DNA from: Streptomyces sp. NBC_00091
GTDB taxonomy: Bacteria > Actinomycetota > Actinomycetes > Streptomycetales > Streptomycetaceae
NCBI RefSeq assembly: GCF_026343185.1
Contig: NZ_JAPEMA010000001.1
Span: forward strand, 806,001 to 870,000
Length of the DNA: 64,000 bases
Direction of reading: 5' to 3'
Made by a program: the position numbers and the translations under genes. The stretch's first letter is position 1, and each line of letters opens with the position of its first letter. Under the pieces are notes generated by a model. The model searched no databases. It saw only the letters and a program-made list of their open reading frames with translations, and was not told the origin of the DNA. Positions 9,167-18,998 of the stretch are shown one piece after another.

Positions 9167-9210
9167 AAAAACCCCGGCCCCGTCCGCGAGCTGCGGAAAC
9201 GGGGCCGGGG
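9167..9210 (-). terminator. Rho-independent terminator of ispG
   Basis: Perfect 12-bp arms (9172-9183 and 9199-9210, CCCCGGCCCCGT paired with its complement) form a GC-rich hairpin. Read on the minus strand it is followed at once by five T residues (AAAAA at 9167-9171 on plus). It sits 22 bp after the ispG stop and is the most textbook intrinsic terminator in the window. Confidence 0.9.
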
Positions 9211-9231
9211 AAGGTCTCGGGCGGTGCGGGG

Positions 9232-10389
<1,158 letters not shown>

Positions 10390-10506
10390 CTGCTGTGCAA
10401 CCCCAAGGTGTGGATCGAGGTCCCGAGATCGGCGGGCTCCAGCCTTCGAGGTTACGCCAAGCAACGCGCGCCCCTTGCATCCGAGGGGTCGCGCCACCCG
10501 AACGTA

Positions 10507-10537
10507 GGGAGCCGGGCACGATGCGTGCCCGGCTCCC
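10507..10537 (-). terminator. Terminator hairpin after the site-2 protease gene
   Basis: Perfect 13-bp arms GGGAGCCGGGCAC (10507-10519) and its complement (10525-10537) around a 5-base loop, 26 bp past the end of the protease gene. There is no strong T-tract on the minus side. It probably isolates the dxr-protease operon from ispG. Confidence 0.7.
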
Positions 10538-10563
10538 TCACGGCTCGTGTACCGCCGGTACGG

Positions 10564-11865
10564 CTAGGTGATCCGGATCGGGTTGACCACGTCGGCCACG
10601 AGGACCAGCAGGGTGAAGCAGACGAAGATCCCGGCGACCACGTACGCGGCGGGCATCAGCTTCGCCACGTCGAAGGGACCGGGGTCGGCCCGCCGGAAGA
10701 TCCGCGCCACGGTGCGGCGCAGGGACTCCCACAGGGCGCCCGCGATGTGCCCGCCGTCCAGGGGCAGCAGGGGCAGCATGTTGAACAGGAAGAGCGAGAG
10801 GTTGAACATGCCCAGCACGTTGAGCAGGATCGACATCTTCTGCTCGCTGGGCAGGTCCAGGGCGGCGATGTCCCCGCTCATCCGGGCCGCTCCGACGATG
10901 CCCATCGGGGAGTCGGGCTCGCGCTCGCCGCCGCCGAAGGCCGCGTTCCACAGGGCGGGGACCTTGGCGGGGAGCTGGACGAGGCCCTGGACGCTGCTGT
11001 CGACGATCTCGGCCATGTGGTCGACGGACTCGCCGAAGGACAGGGCCGCGATCTCGTTCTTCGGGCTGAAGCCGAGCCAGCCGGCCGTCACGTACTGGCC
11101 CTTGACGTAGCCGCCGTGCCCGTCGGTCTTGGCGACCTTGTTCTCGATCAGGTTGACCGGGATGTTCAGCTGCTGCCCGTCGCGCACCACGGTGACCGTG
11201 GCGGGGCCGACGGTGTCGCGGATGCGCTTCTGGAGGGCGGACCAGTCGGCGACCTTCTTGCCGTTGAAGGCGACGATCGTGTCGTCCGCCCGCAGGCCGG
11301 CCTTCTTGGCCGGGGCCACCGGGTCGCCGTCCTTGCAGATCTCGCGCTTCTCGCTCTGCTGGATGACGCAGGGCGAGACGCTCGCGACCGAGGTGGTCGT
11401 CCGGTTGATCCCGAAGGTCATCCAGACGCCGAAGAAGATCGCGAGGGCGAGCACCAGGTTCATGAAGGGGCCCGCGAACATCACGATGACGCGCTTCCAC
11501 GGCTTGCGCGTGTAGAACAGCCGCGTCTCGTCGCCGGGCTGGAGCTCCTCGTAGGCCGCCGAGCGGGCGTCCTCGATCATCGACCGGAAGGGCGAGGTGG
11601 AGCGGGCGGTGACCTTGCCGTCCTCGCCGGGCGGGAACATCCCGATCATGCGGATGTAGCCGCCCATCGGGATGGCCTTGATCCCGTACTCGGTCTCGCC
11701 CTTCTTGCGCGACCAGATGGTCTTGCCGAAGCCGACCATGTACTGGGGCACGCGGATGCCGAAGAGCTTGGCCGTGGAGAGGTGGCCGAGCTCGTGCCAG
11801 GCGATCGAGAAGAGCAGTCCGCCCACGAATACGAGCACACCGATCAGGTTCAGCACCAGCGTCAT
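10564..11865 (-). CDS. RseP-type site-2 (M50) intramembrane metalloprotease
   Basis: 433 residues. The zinc motif HELGH is at residues 24-28 in the first membrane segment; a central PDZ domain (about 180-260) contains the substrate-gating region; [13 protein letters not shown] near residues 370-382 supplies the third zinc ligand, and a final membrane segment ends the protein. Such proteases cut membrane-anchored anti-sigma factors or signal peptides within the membrane. Its ATG overlaps the dxr stop codon by 4 bp (ATGA at 11862-11865), so translation is coupled to dxr, a classic actinobacterial pair. The target in this strain is not evident. Confidence 0.93.
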   Translation of the reverse strand: MTLVLNLIGVLVFVGGLLFSIAWHELGHLSTAKLFGIRVPQYMVGFGKTIWSRKKGETEYGIKAIPMGGYIRMIGMFPPGEDGKVTARSTSPFRSMIEDARSAAYEELQPGDETRLFYTRKPWKRVIVMFAGPFMNLVLALAIFFGVWMTFGINRTTTSVASVSPCVIQQSEKREICKDGDPVAPAKKAGLRADDTIVAFNGKKVADWSALQKRIRDTVGPATVTVVRDGQQLNIPVNLIENKVAKTDGHGGYVKGQYVTAGWLGFSPKNEIAALSFGESVDHMAEIVDSSVQGLVQLPAKVPALWNAAFGGGEREPDSPMGIVGAARMSGDIAALDLPSEQKMSILLNVLGMFNLSLFLFNMLPLLPLDGGHIAGALWESLRRTVARIFRRADPGPFDVAKLMPAAYVVAGIFVCFTLLVLVADVVNPIRIT

Positions 11866-13124
11866 GCGCTCGCCTCCACTGCGGCCCGCGCCGCCGTCTC
11901 CCGTGCCCGGGCCCTGGCCCAGGTCTCCGCTTCGAGGACGTCCGCCACGGTCAGGGAAGTTCCCGACTCCGGTGTTCCGTGCTCGTCGACCACGGCAGAG
12001 ACGGTATCCATGATTGCTGTGAACGGCAGCCGACCGGCCAGGAAGGCCTCCACGCACTCCTCGTTCGCCGCATTGAACACGGCGGGCGCGGTGCCGCCCA
12101 GGGTACCGACGTGCCGGGCCAGGCCGACCGACGGGAAGGCCTCGGTGTCCAGCGGGAAGAACTCCCAGGTGGACGCCTTGGTCCAGTCGAAGGCGGGGGC
12201 CGCGTCCGGGACCCGCACGGGCCAGCCGAGGCCGATCGCGATGGGGCCGCGCATGTCCGGCGGGGTGGCCTGGGCGAGGGTGGAGCCGTCCGTGAACTCG
12301 ACCATCGAGTGCACGTAGGACTGCGGGTGGACCACGACCTCGATGCGGTCGAAGGGGATGTCGTAGAGCAGGTGTGCCTCGATGACCTCCAGCCCCTTGT
12401 TGACCAGCGTGGCGCTGTTGACCGTGATGACCGGGCCCATGGCCCAGGTGGGGTGCGCGAGGGCGTCCTGGACGGTCACCGAGGCCAGCTCCGCGCGGGT
12501 GCGGCCGCGGAAGGGGCCGCCGGAGGCGGTGACCACGAGCTTGCGCACGTCGGCCCGGGTGCCGGCGGCGAGGGCCTGGAAGAGGGCCGCGTGCTCGGAG
12601 TCCACGGGGATGATCTGGCCGGGCTTCGCGAGAGCCTTGACCAGGGGGCCGCCGACGATCAGCGACTCCTTGTTGGCCAGGGCCAGGGTGCGGCCCGCCC
12701 GCAGCGCCGCGAGGGTGGGGGCGAGGCCGATGGAGCCGGTGATGCCGTTCAGGACGGTGTGGCACTCGGAGGCCGCCAGCTCGGTCGCCGCGTCGGGCCC
12801 GGCCAGGATCTCGGGCAGCGGCTCGGCGGCGCCGTACTGCTCGCTCAGCGCCTCCTTGAGGGCCGGTACGGCGTCCTCGCGGGCGACGGCCACCGTCTTG
12901 ACCCGCAGCTGCCTGGCCTGTTCGGCCAGCAGGGCGACCCGCCCGCCGGCGGCGGACAGCGCCGTGACCCGGAACCGGTCCGGGTTGCGCAGGGCGAGGT
13001 CGATGGCCTGGGTGCCGATGGACCCGGTCGACCCGAGGATGACGATGTCCCGGCGGCCGGCCGCGGCGTCGAAGAGGAGGTGCGGGTCGGCGAGGGGGGC
13101 TGGACTGTCGCTCATGCCCCCCAT
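11862..13124 (-). CDS. dxr: 1-deoxy-D-xylulose-5-phosphate reductoisomerase
   Basis: 420 residues. The NADPH-binding motif [11 protein letters not shown] is at about 29-39; [17 protein letters not shown] and SGGPFRG carry substrate and metal residues, and NAANEE lies in the C-terminal domain. The enzyme converts DXP to MEP, the committed step of the MEP isoprenoid route. An alternative ATG at 13115 (MSDSPAP) is equally plausible; neither start has a good Shine-Dalgarno. The upstream 439-residue gene ends 12 bp before, and the site-2 protease overlaps its stop, suggesting a three-gene operon. Confidence 0.95.
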   Translation of the reverse strand: MGGMSDSPAPLADPHLLFDAAAGRRDIVILGSTGSIGTQAIDLALRNPDRFRVTALSAAGGRVALLAEQARQLRVKTVAVAREDAVPALKEALSEQYGAAEPLPEILAGPDAATELAASECHTVLNGITGSIGLAPTLAALRAGRTLALANKESLIVGGPLVKALAKPGQIIPVDSEHAALFQALAAGTRADVRKLVVTASGGPFRGRTRAELASVTVQDALAHPTWAMGPVITVNSATLVNKGLEVIEAHLLYDIPFDRIEVVVHPQSYVHSMVEFTDGSTLAQATPPDMRGPIAIGLGWPVRVPDAAPAFDWTKASTWEFFPLDTEAFPSVGLARHVGTLGGTAPAVFNAANEECVEAFLAGRLPFTAIMDTVSAVVDEHGTPESGTSLTVADVLEAETWARARARETAARAAVEASA

Positions 13125-13136
13125 TGTTGCCGCAAC

Positions 13137-14456
13137 TCAAGAACGCTTGGACACGGAGTCCCCGTCCGTGACACGGGCCAGGAGTTCGGGCAGGGTTCCG
13201 GCGAAGTCGGGGAGCGCCCGGGCGGCCCGCCACCAGGCCGCGGGATCGTCCCCGAGGGCCGCGGCGAAGAGCCGGTCGGCCTCGGCGCGGGCGGCGAGCA
13301 CGGCGGCGGGGCGGTCGTGCCGGTCGGGGTGGCCGATGTCGCCGAGCCACTGGTCCTCGTCGAGCGCCCAGCAGGCGGGGACCTTGTGCCGGACCACGTC
13401 GGCGCCGGTGAGCAGGGAGCGGTCCAGGCAGTCGCGGACCCAGCGGACGTCCTCGGCGGCCGTCTCCATCGGGACGGCCAGGCTCACCAGGGCCAGCTCG
13501 CGCTCCCAGCCGCCGGCCGGCTCGCCGGGGGCCGGGTCCGGGGCGAGGTGGCGTACCGCGCGGGCCAGCGCCGGGTCGTGGCGTACGTCGCCGGGCGCGG
13601 ACGGGGTGCCCGCGGCCAGGGCCGCCGCCAGTTCGGGCAGGGTGCCGCGGAAGCCGGCGGCCCGCCGGCCGAGCTCGGCCCACAGCCGGGGGTCGTCGCC
13701 GAGCGCGGGGCGCAGGGCGCGGTGCACGGCCGACTGCATCTCGGCCTGTTCGGGCAGGGTCCAGCGCAGCCCGTGGGTGACGGGGAGGTGCCCCAGCAGC
13801 AGGGTCCGGGCTGCGGGGGCCACGTGGGCGACGAGCTCGTCGCAGGTCAGCAGGCCCATCCGGACGGCGCGGACGGCGGGCCGGTACCAGTGGCGCCCGT
13901 ACGTGTCCCCCGTGCGCGCGTCGAGCAGCGCGGCGCACGCCTGCCGGGGCAGGGCGCCCGCCAGCAGCAGCGCCTCGACGGCCCCGGCCGGCAGCGGTGC
14001 CCGGGCGTGGGCGCGCAGCAGCGGTTCGGGATCGCGGGGGCCGGGCGGCCGCTGCATGCCGAGCAGGGTGAGCGGGACCCGGGGGCGGCGGCCGTGCCGG
14101 CGCAGCAGGCGGATCAGCTCGTCGGGGGTGAGGGGGCCGGGGCCGGTCTCGCGCAGCAGCGCGGGCGAGGGCCCCGGCCGGGCGGCGTACCGCGCGGGGC
14201 CGGGCAGGCCGGGCAGCGGGCGGCCGACGACGTGCGGGTTGCGGGCGATGTAGTGCCGGTCGGCGTCGGTGCCGTGGCGCAGCAGCAGGGTGACGGCCGC
14301 GGCGGGCAGCCACTGGTCGCGGCACAGGTACTTGCGGGTCGGCTCGTCGAGCCGGTCGAGCAGGTCGGCGACCACGTGGTGCGGTGCGTGGCGCAGCAGG
14401 TGCGCCACGCACCAGGCCAGCCGCCGGCAGGCCCGGTCCTCCTCGGCCGTCGCCAT
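13137..14456 (-). CDS. Uncharacterised helical-repeat protein upstream of dxr
   Basis: 439 residues, rich in Arg, Leu, Ala and Pro, predicted mainly helical. I see repeated units: [19 protein letters not shown] then [10 protein letters not shown] (about residues 240-270) and again [19 protein letters not shown] then [10 protein letters not shown] near the C-terminus, plus weaker repeats with [18 protein letters not shown] spacing. This resembles leucine-rich-repeat-variant or HEAT-like solenoid proteins that act as scaffolds. No catalytic motif, membrane segment or signal peptide is seen. AGAGGA precedes the ATG. It ends 12 bp before dxr and is probably co-transcribed, but no link to isoprenoid synthesis is evident. 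Confidence 0.75.
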   Translation of the reverse strand: MATAEEDRACRRLAWCVAHLLRHAPHHVVADLLDRLDEPTRKYLCRDQWLPAAAVTLLLRHGTDADRHYIARNPHVVGRPLPGLPGPARYAARPGPSPALLRETGPGPLTPDELIRLLRRHGRRPRVPLTLLGMQRPPGPRDPEPLLRAHARAPLPAGAVEALLLAGALPRQACAALLDARTGDTYGRHWYRPAVRAVRMGLLTCDELVAHVAPAARTLLLGHLPVTHGLRWTLPEQAEMQSAVHRALRPALGDDPRLWAELGRRAAGFRGTLPELAAALAAGTPSAPGDVRHDPALARAVRHLAPDPAPGEPAGGWERELALVSLAVPMETAAEDVRWVRDCLDRSLLTGADVVRHKVPACWALDEDQWLGDIGHPDRHDRPAAVLAARAEADRLFAAALGDDPAAWWRAARALPDFAGTLPELLARVTDGDSVSKRS

Positions 14457-14543
14457 CGTCCTCTTCCGCCTCGTGCTCGTGCCGGTACCGGTGCTCGTAC
14501 GCGTACTCGTACATCCGTCCGATCTGCTGCCGATGATGGCAGG

Positions 14544-16493
14544 TCAGCGCAGGGGACGGTGAACGTTTTTGTGGGTGGAGGGGCCGGGGGCGGCGTCCGC
14601 GATCCACGGGCCGTCGCCCGAGGGGTCGAGGACGCCCTCCTCCAGCCAGGTGTAGGTGCCGCCGAGGACCCCTTCGACGACCTTGCGGTCGAGGTCGTCG
14701 GTGTTGGACCAGAGGCGGCCGAAGAGCTCCTCGACGCGCAGCCGGGACTGCCGGCAGAAGGCGTCGGCGAGCTGGTAGGCCTCACGGCCGTGGTCGCCGC
14801 TCGCGCGCAGGTGCTCGGCGCGCACGCAGGCGGCGCTCATGGCGAAGAGCTCGGCGCCGATGTCCACGATCCGGCCGAGGAAGTTCTGCTTGGTCTCCAT
14901 GCGGCCCTGCCAGCGGGCCATGGCCAGGAACGTCGTACGGGCGAGTTTGCGGGCGCCGCGCTCCACGTAGCGCAGGTGGGTGGCGAGGTCGGGGTGGCCG
15001 GCCGGGTGGAACTCCCGGTAGGTGCCGGGCACCTGGCCGGGGCCGGTGGCGAGCTTGGGCAGCCAGCGGGCGTAGAAGCCGGCCGCGCGGGCGCCGGCCC
15101 TGGCCTTGTCGCCCAGGTCCTTCTCGGGGTCGATGAGGTCCCCGGCGACGGACAGGTGGGCGTCGACGGCCTCGCGGGCGATCAGCAGGTGCATGATCTC
15201 GGTGGAGCCCTCGAAGATCCGGTTGATGCGCAGGTCGCGGAGCATCTGCTCGGCCGGTACGGCCCGCTCCCCGCGCGCGGCCAGGGACTCGGCGGTCTCG
15301 AAGCCGCGTCCGCCGCGGATCTGGACCAGTTCGTCGGCCATCAGGCAGGCCATCTCGGAGCCGTAGAGCTTGGCGAGGGCGGCCTCGATGCGGATGTCGT
15401 TGCGGTCTTCGTCGGCCATCTGGGAGGCCAGGTCCACCACCGCCTCCAGGGCGAAGGTGGTGGCCGCGATGAAGGAGATCTTCGCCCCGACGGCCTCGTG
15501 CCGGGCGACCGGGCGGCCCCACTGCTCGCGTACGCCGGACCATTCGCGGGCGATCTTCAGGCACCACTTGCCGGCGCCGACGCACATGGCGGGCAGGGAC
15601 AGCCGTCCGGTGTTGAGGGTGGTCAGCGCGATCTTGAGCCCGGCCCCCTCGGCGCCGATCCGCTGGGCGGCGGGCACCCGGACCCGGTGGAAGCGGGTGA
15701 CGCCGTTCTCCAGGCCGCGCAGGCCCATGAAGGCGTTGCGGTGCTCGACGGTGATCCCCGGCGAGTCGGCCTCGACGACGAAGGCGGTGATCCCGCCGCG
15801 GTGGTTCTCGCTCTTGGGGACCCGGGCCATGACCACGAGGAGGTCGGCCACCACCCCGTTGGTGGTCCAGAGCTTCACCCCGTCGAGGACGTACGTGTCG
15901 TCGTCCCCGGGGTCGGGCACGGCGGTGGTGGCCAGCCGCGCCGGGTCGGAGCCCACGTCCGGCTCGGTGAGCAGGAAGGCGCTGATCGCGGTGGTGGCGC
16001 AGCGCGGCAGGTAGGCGTCCTGCTGCTCCTTGGTGCCGAACATCTTCAGCGGCTGCGGTACGCCGATCGACTGGTGGGCGGAGAGCAGGGCGCCGATGGC
16101 CGGGCTGACGGAGCCGACGAGGGCGAGCGCCTTGTTGTAGTAGACCTGGGTGAGGCCCAGGCCGCCGTACTCGGTGCCGATCTTCATGCCGAGGGCGCCG
16201 AGCTCCTTGAGCCCGCGCACCGTCTCGTCGGGGATCCGGGCCTCGCGCTCGATGCGCTGCCCGTCGATCTCGGTCTCGCAGAACTCCCGCAGCCGGGCCA
16301 GGAAGGCCTCGCCGCGCCGGACGTCCTCGTCGGCGGGGTGCGGGTGGGGATGGATCAGGTCGAGCCGGAAGCGCCCGAGGAAGAGCTCCTTGGCGAAGCT
16401 GGGCTTGCGCCAGTCCTGCTCGCGGGCCGCTTCCGCGACCTGCCGTGCCTCGCGCTCGGTCACCTTGGGCTGTACGGGCCGTGTTGCCGACAT
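14544..16493 (-). CDS. Acyl-CoA dehydrogenase family protein (long form)
   Basis: 649 residues, longer than the roughly 380-residue core family. The N-terminal half has the ACAD fold: [15 protein letters not shown] for FAD/acyl contacts, KLWTTNG, then the C-terminal helical domain with [14 protein letters not shown] and [13 protein letters not shown], where the ACAD catalytic Glu of the fatty-acyl enzymes resides. About 200 extra residues form a C-terminal helical extension as in very-long-chain and FadE-like enzymes. It would oxidise an acyl-CoA to the 2-enoyl-CoA with FAD. ATG 16493 is favoured because AGGTGAG lies about 6 nt upstream; GTG 16505 is possible. Confidence 0.9.
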   Translation of the reverse strand: MSATRPVQPKVTEREARQVAEAAREQDWRKPSFAKELFLGRFRLDLIHPHPHPADEDVRRGEAFLARLREFCETEIDGQRIEREARIPDETVRGLKELGALGMKIGTEYGGLGLTQVYYNKALALVGSVSPAIGALLSAHQSIGVPQPLKMFGTKEQQDAYLPRCATTAISAFLLTEPDVGSDPARLATTAVPDPGDDDTYVLDGVKLWTTNGVVADLLVVMARVPKSENHRGGITAFVVEADSPGITVEHRNAFMGLRGLENGVTRFHRVRVPAAQRIGAEGAGLKIALTTLNTGRLSLPAMCVGAGKWCLKIAREWSGVREQWGRPVARHEAVGAKISFIAATTFALEAVVDLASQMADEDRNDIRIEAALAKLYGSEMACLMADELVQIRGGRGFETAESLAARGERAVPAEQMLRDLRINRIFEGSTEIMHLLIAREAVDAHLSVAGDLIDPEKDLGDKARAGARAAGFYARWLPKLATGPGQVPGTYREFHPAGHPDLATHLRYVERGARKLARTTFLAMARWQGRMETKQNFLGRIVDIGAELFAMSAACVRAEHLRASGDHGREAYQLADAFCRQSRLRVEELFGRLWSNTDDLDRKVVEGVLGGTYTWLEEGVLDPSGDGPWIADAAPGPSTHKNVHRPLR

Positions 16494-16560
16494 CCGGGTA
16501 CTCACCTCGCCGCATCGGGGGACCTACCGATCGGTGCTACCTGTGAGTCGTACCCGCTTC

Positions 16561-16586
16561 GGGCGCCCGGGAAAATCCGGGTGCCC
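16561..16586. repeat. Short inverted repeat upstream of the acyl-CoA dehydrogenase
   Basis: Arms GGGCGCCCGG (16561-16570) and CCGGGTGCCC (16577-16586) pair with one mismatch around the 6-base AT-rich loop GAAAAT. It lies about 70 bp upstream of the dehydrogenase start, in the divergent gap shared with the beta-helix gene. It could be an operator or a leader hairpin; no regulator is adjacent to suggest which. Confidence 0.4.
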
Positions 16587-16682
16587 TGCAAAAGGGGGAC
16601 CTTCGGCGCGTTCGCCGTAACCTGCCGGGGCTCGCGCGTGTCCGCTGTGCGGCGGTTTCAGGCGATACGTACGTTGCGGCGC

Positions 16683-17738
16683 ATGCACAAGCTCAGGACT
16701 CTCGCCGGCGCCGTGGCCGCCGCTGCCGTGGCCGTCGTCGCCGTCCCCACCACCGCCCATGCCCAGCAGTTCGTTCCGTGCAGTGCGACGGCGCTCAGGA
16801 ACGCCATCACCCAGGCGAACGCCACGCCCGGCCCCATCACGCTCTTCCTGTCCTTCGGCTGTACCTACAACCTCACCGCGGAGGACAACCCCGGGAACGG
16901 CCTGCCCGTCGTCACCAGTGAGATCACCGTCCTCGGCAACCGGAGCACCATCAGGCGCGCCTCCACGACGACGAACTTCCGCGTCTTCGAGCTCATCGGC
17001 CCGAACGCCGACCTCACCCTGAACAGCCTCACCATCCGCGACGGCCGGTCCGCGTCCGGCGGCGCCGGTGGCGGGGGCATCCGCAACGAGGGCGGGGAGC
17101 TGACCCTGAACTCGGTGGAGGTCACCAGGAACCAGTCGCTCGTCTCCGGTGTCGGAGGAGGCATCAACAGCGACGGCACGCTCACCCTCCGCAACAGCAC
17201 GGTGAGCTTCAACAACTCCACGAACAATGCCGGCGGCCTGGTGACGGTCGGCATCGCCACGCTGTCGAACACGACGGTCACCGGCAACACGGCCCGGGAC
17301 GGCGCCGGCGGCATCGAGGCCTTCGGCACCCTGACGATCACCGGCAGCAGGGTGACCGACAACGCCGACGGGGACTCCGCCGGCGGGATCTACTCCCGGG
17401 AGGCGACGACCACCATCGCGGACACCCTCGTCCGCGGCAACAGCACGGCCAACGGGGCCGGCGGCGGCATCGTCAACTCCAACGGCACGCTGACCCTCGA
17501 CCGGACCACCGTCTTCGCCAACAGGTCGCTCGGCCCGAGCGGCCGCGGCGGCGGCATCGCCAACTCCGGCACCGCCACCATCCGCAACAGCTCGGTCACC
17601 CACAACCAGTCCCACGACGCTCCGGGCGGCATCTTCAACAACGGCGGCACCGTGTCCCTGACCGCGACCCCGGTCACGGACAACCTGCCCGCCAACTGCA
17701 CCGGAAGCGCCCCCGCCGTCACGGGCTGCACCGGCTGA
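16683..17738 (+). CDS. Secreted parallel beta-helix (polymorphic-outer-membrane-like) protein
   Basis: 351 residues. A Sec signal peptide (Lys/Arg start, Ala/Val-rich core, cleavage after AHA near residue 27) precedes a repetitive domain. From about residue 115 the sequence cycles through units such as GGGIRNEGGELTLNSVEVTRN, GGGINSDG-TLTLRNSTVSFN and GGIVNSNGTLTLDRTTVFAN at roughly 23-25 residue spacing, which is the pattern of a right-handed parallel beta-helix. Two cysteine pairs are visible, C33/C60 region and the C-terminal NCTGSAPAVTGCTG. No polysaccharide-lyase active site is recognised; a cell-surface or extracellular structural role is likely. The preceding intergenic DNA has no clear Shine-Dalgarno. 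Confidence 0.85.
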   Translation: MHKLRTLAGAVAAAAVAVVAVPTTAHAQQFVPCSATALRNAITQANATPGPITLFLSFGCTYNLTAEDNPGNGLPVVTSEITVLGNRSTIRRASTTTNFRVFELIGPNADLTLNSLTIRDGRSASGGAGGGGIRNEGGELTLNSVEVTRNQSLVSGVGGGINSDGTLTLRNSTVSFNNSTNNAGGLVTVGIATLSNTTVTGNTARDGAGGIEAFGTLTITGSRVTDNADGDSAGGIYSREATTTIADTLVRGNSTANGAGGGIVNSNGTLTLDRTTVFANRSLGPSGRGGGIANSGTATIRNSSVTHNQSHDAPGGIFNNGGTVSLTATPVTDNLPANCTGSAPAVTGCTG

Positions 17739-17754
17739 CGGGGCACAAAAGGGG

Positions 17755-17777
17755 GACGGCCGGAGCCCCCGCACAGT
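17755..17777. repeat. 23-bp direct repeat, left copy (disrupted half-terminator)
   Basis: Identical to 21704-21726. At the right copy the sequence is the first arm and loop of a full terminator hairpin; here the second arm is missing and is replaced by GGCCTCCTCACAG, so only half the hairpin exists. Both copies follow an ACAAAA-like run. Confidence 0.75.
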
Positions 17778-17887
17778 GGCCTCCTCACAGTGCCCCTGAC
17801 CTGCGATTTCTCTCCCACGTGCGCAAACGACCCGCTGCTCCGGCCCGCATCTTCACTCATCTGCCCCAATTCCCCAGCATCCTCGCT

Positions 17888-17915
17888 CACCCGTGTTCCC
17901 GTGGGAACACGGGTG
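17888..17915. repeat. 28-bp perfect palindrome
   Basis: Arms CACCCGTGTTCCC (17888-17900) and GGGAACACGGGTG (17903-17915) are exact complements around GT. It could be an operator, a terminator or a resolution/origin-type site left by the mobile element. It lies about 150 bp past the end of the toxin gene (which ends at 18069) and 150 bp past the end of the beta-helix gene, so bidirectional termination is the simplest role. Confidence 0.7.
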
Positions 17916-18068
17916 GGAACCGGACAAAGCGGTAGGCCCCCTCAGCTTGCGGATGTCCACATAGCAGGGGAACACCAAACGCGTCTTCACCCTGTCCCGC
18001 ATCCACAGCGTGATGCCGGCATGGCCCGCGCACGCGGAGCACGACGCCTGGGCTGCCGCCCTCCGACG

Positions 18069-18410
18069 TCAGCGCTGCAGACCGAGGATCAAGCGGACGG
18101 AATCCTCCACACGGTGCAGCTCACCGGGGGCCAGCAGCCCGAGCTTCCTCCGCAACCGCGACTTCGCCACCGTGTGAAGGTCCGCACAGTTCACGTACGA
18201 CTCGTCGTACTTCGTCAGTCCCGCGTCAGGCCCGATGGGCACATGGGTGACCTGCGGACCGGACGTGCCGGTGATCAGCGCGACCGTGACGGAAGCAAGC
18301 GGTTCCGCGATCCGGTTGACCGTGAGGACGACCACCGGATGGGGCCCCACCGGCTGGGGCAGCGCGCAGACCCACACTTCGCCACGCAGCGCCGTACCAG
18401 GGCTCACCAC
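18069..18410 (-). CDS. MazF/PemK-type toxin (endoribonuclease) of a toxin-antitoxin pair
   Basis: 113 residues matching the MazF/PemK fold: RGEVWVCALP at the start (conserved first strand with the catalytic Arg), HPVVVLTVNRI, VTVALITG, and the C-terminal pattern VNCADLHTVAKSRLRRKLGLL leading to a final helix. MazF toxins cleave mRNA in the cytoplasm unless bound by the antitoxin. The start is GTG at 18410 or 18407; the latter gives a GTGA overlap with the antitoxin stop, the usual coupled layout. The antitoxin is encoded immediately upstream. Confidence 0.85.
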   Translation of the reverse strand: MVSPGTALRGEVWVCALPQPVGPHPVVVLTVNRIAEPLASVTVALITGTSGPQVTHVPIGPDAGLTKYDESYVNCADLHTVAKSRLRRKLGLLAPGELHRVEDSVRLILGLQR

Positions 18411-18778
18411 TGCATCTCGTCCGCTGCCGCAAGCTCAGCGTCACTCGGCTCGACCACGCCCTCAGACAGAGGCGCAGCCTGCCCTCGGTAGAAGGCACGG
18501 ATTTCCTCGGCCGCCCCCACCTCAGCCGCTTCCCGCGCGAGGAGCCTCAGGCCTTCGCGAAGGGCATCGGAGGTCGAGCCGAGGTGCAGCGTCCGCATGA
18601 CCTCCTGAAGGGCCTGCATCTCATCACTGCGGAGCCGGACCTGCGCCAACCTGCTGGGCCCGAGCACGGCCGTTGCCGCGTTCCGCTTGGCTGTCTTTGC
18701 GGCGGCCTTCTTCGCCGGCCGCTTCTTGGGAACCGCTGCTGCGTCCACGCCTCCTCCACTCTGTCGTACAAATGTCAT
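18404..18778 (-). CDS. Ribbon-helix-helix antitoxin partner of the MazF-type toxin
   Basis: 124 residues. An unusual Lys/Ala-rich N-terminal segment (KKRPAKKAAAKTAKRNAA, about residues 18-35), resembling histone-tail-like DNA-binding stretches, precedes a predicted RHH DNA-binding region (RLAQVRLRSDEMQALQEVM then LGSTSDALREGLRLLAREA) and an acidic C-terminus (EPSDAELAAADEMQW) fit to bind the basic toxin. Such antitoxins repress their own operon. I chose ATG 18778 because upstream residues encode the tRNA-fragment region. Whether the Lys-rich tail contributes to DNA binding is inference. Confidence 0.8.
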   Translation of the reverse strand: MTFVRQSGGGVDAAAVPKKRPAKKAAAKTAKRNAATAVLGPSRLAQVRLRSDEMQALQEVMRTLHLGSTSDALREGLRLLAREAAEVGAAEEIRAFYRGQAAPLSEGVVEPSDAELAAADEMQW

Positions 18779-18815
18779 ACAGCCAGTGTGGCCCGACGGT
18801 CGACGCCGGTCAAGG

Positions 18816-18867
18816 AACACTTGGAAAGCGTGTTGGGGGCAACCCCTCACGAGTTCGAATCTCGCAT
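18816..18867 (+). repeat. tRNA-Ser 3'-half fragment (att-like site), copy A
   Basis: From TTGGAAAGCGTG (anticodon loop GGA plus 3' anticodon stem) through the extra arm TTGGGGGCAACCCC to the T-arm GAGTTCGAATCTCG, this is the 3' half of a tRNA-Ser(GGA). No matching 5' half precedes it, and the acceptor strand is degenerate. Upstream bases GAACA are shared with copy B. Such fragments are typical attachment-site scars left by tRNA-targeting integrases. Confidence 0.75.
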
Positions 18868-18892
18868 CTCCCTACCCACCCGTCAGGGCAAA

Positions 18893-18927
18893 CGAAGGCC
18901 CCGGCTGTCCAACAGTCGGGGCCTTCG
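18893..18927 (+). terminator. Terminator hairpin carried with tRNA fragment A
   Basis: 16-bp arms (18893-18908 and 18912-18927, starting CGAAGGCCCCGG) with one G:U-compatible mismatch. It follows the tRNA fragment at the spacing expected of a tRNA terminator, and shares the leader CAGGGCAAACGAAGG with the hairpin after copy B, indicating that a tRNA end with its terminator was duplicated. Confidence 0.6.
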
Positions 18928-18998
18928 GCCCTCAGGATCTCCCTACAACGCGGTGCCCACCTGCTCCGCCCTTCAGAGTCTCCCGCCCGGCCTGCCCG

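Larger units (their letters stand above)
17739..18068. other. Gene-free 330-bp stretch at the left edge of the accessory island
   Basis: I find no convincing coding region. It contains the left copy of a 23-bp direct repeat (17755-17777), a 28-bp perfect palindrome (17888-17915), and otherwise unique sequence visibly less GC-biased than the flanking genes. A short open frame around 17965-18180 has no recognisable domain and is probably debris. Confidence 0.6.

Noticed and set aside
16524..17774. 416-codon minus-strand frame over the beta-helix gene
   Set aside because: Gly/Ala/Asp-rich antisense shadow of the repeat protein, which has a signal peptide and clear beta-helix repeats.
18816..18870. 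Complete tRNA-Ser gene
   Set aside because: Only the anticodon loop onward is present; no D-arm or 5' acceptor strand lies upstream at either copy.
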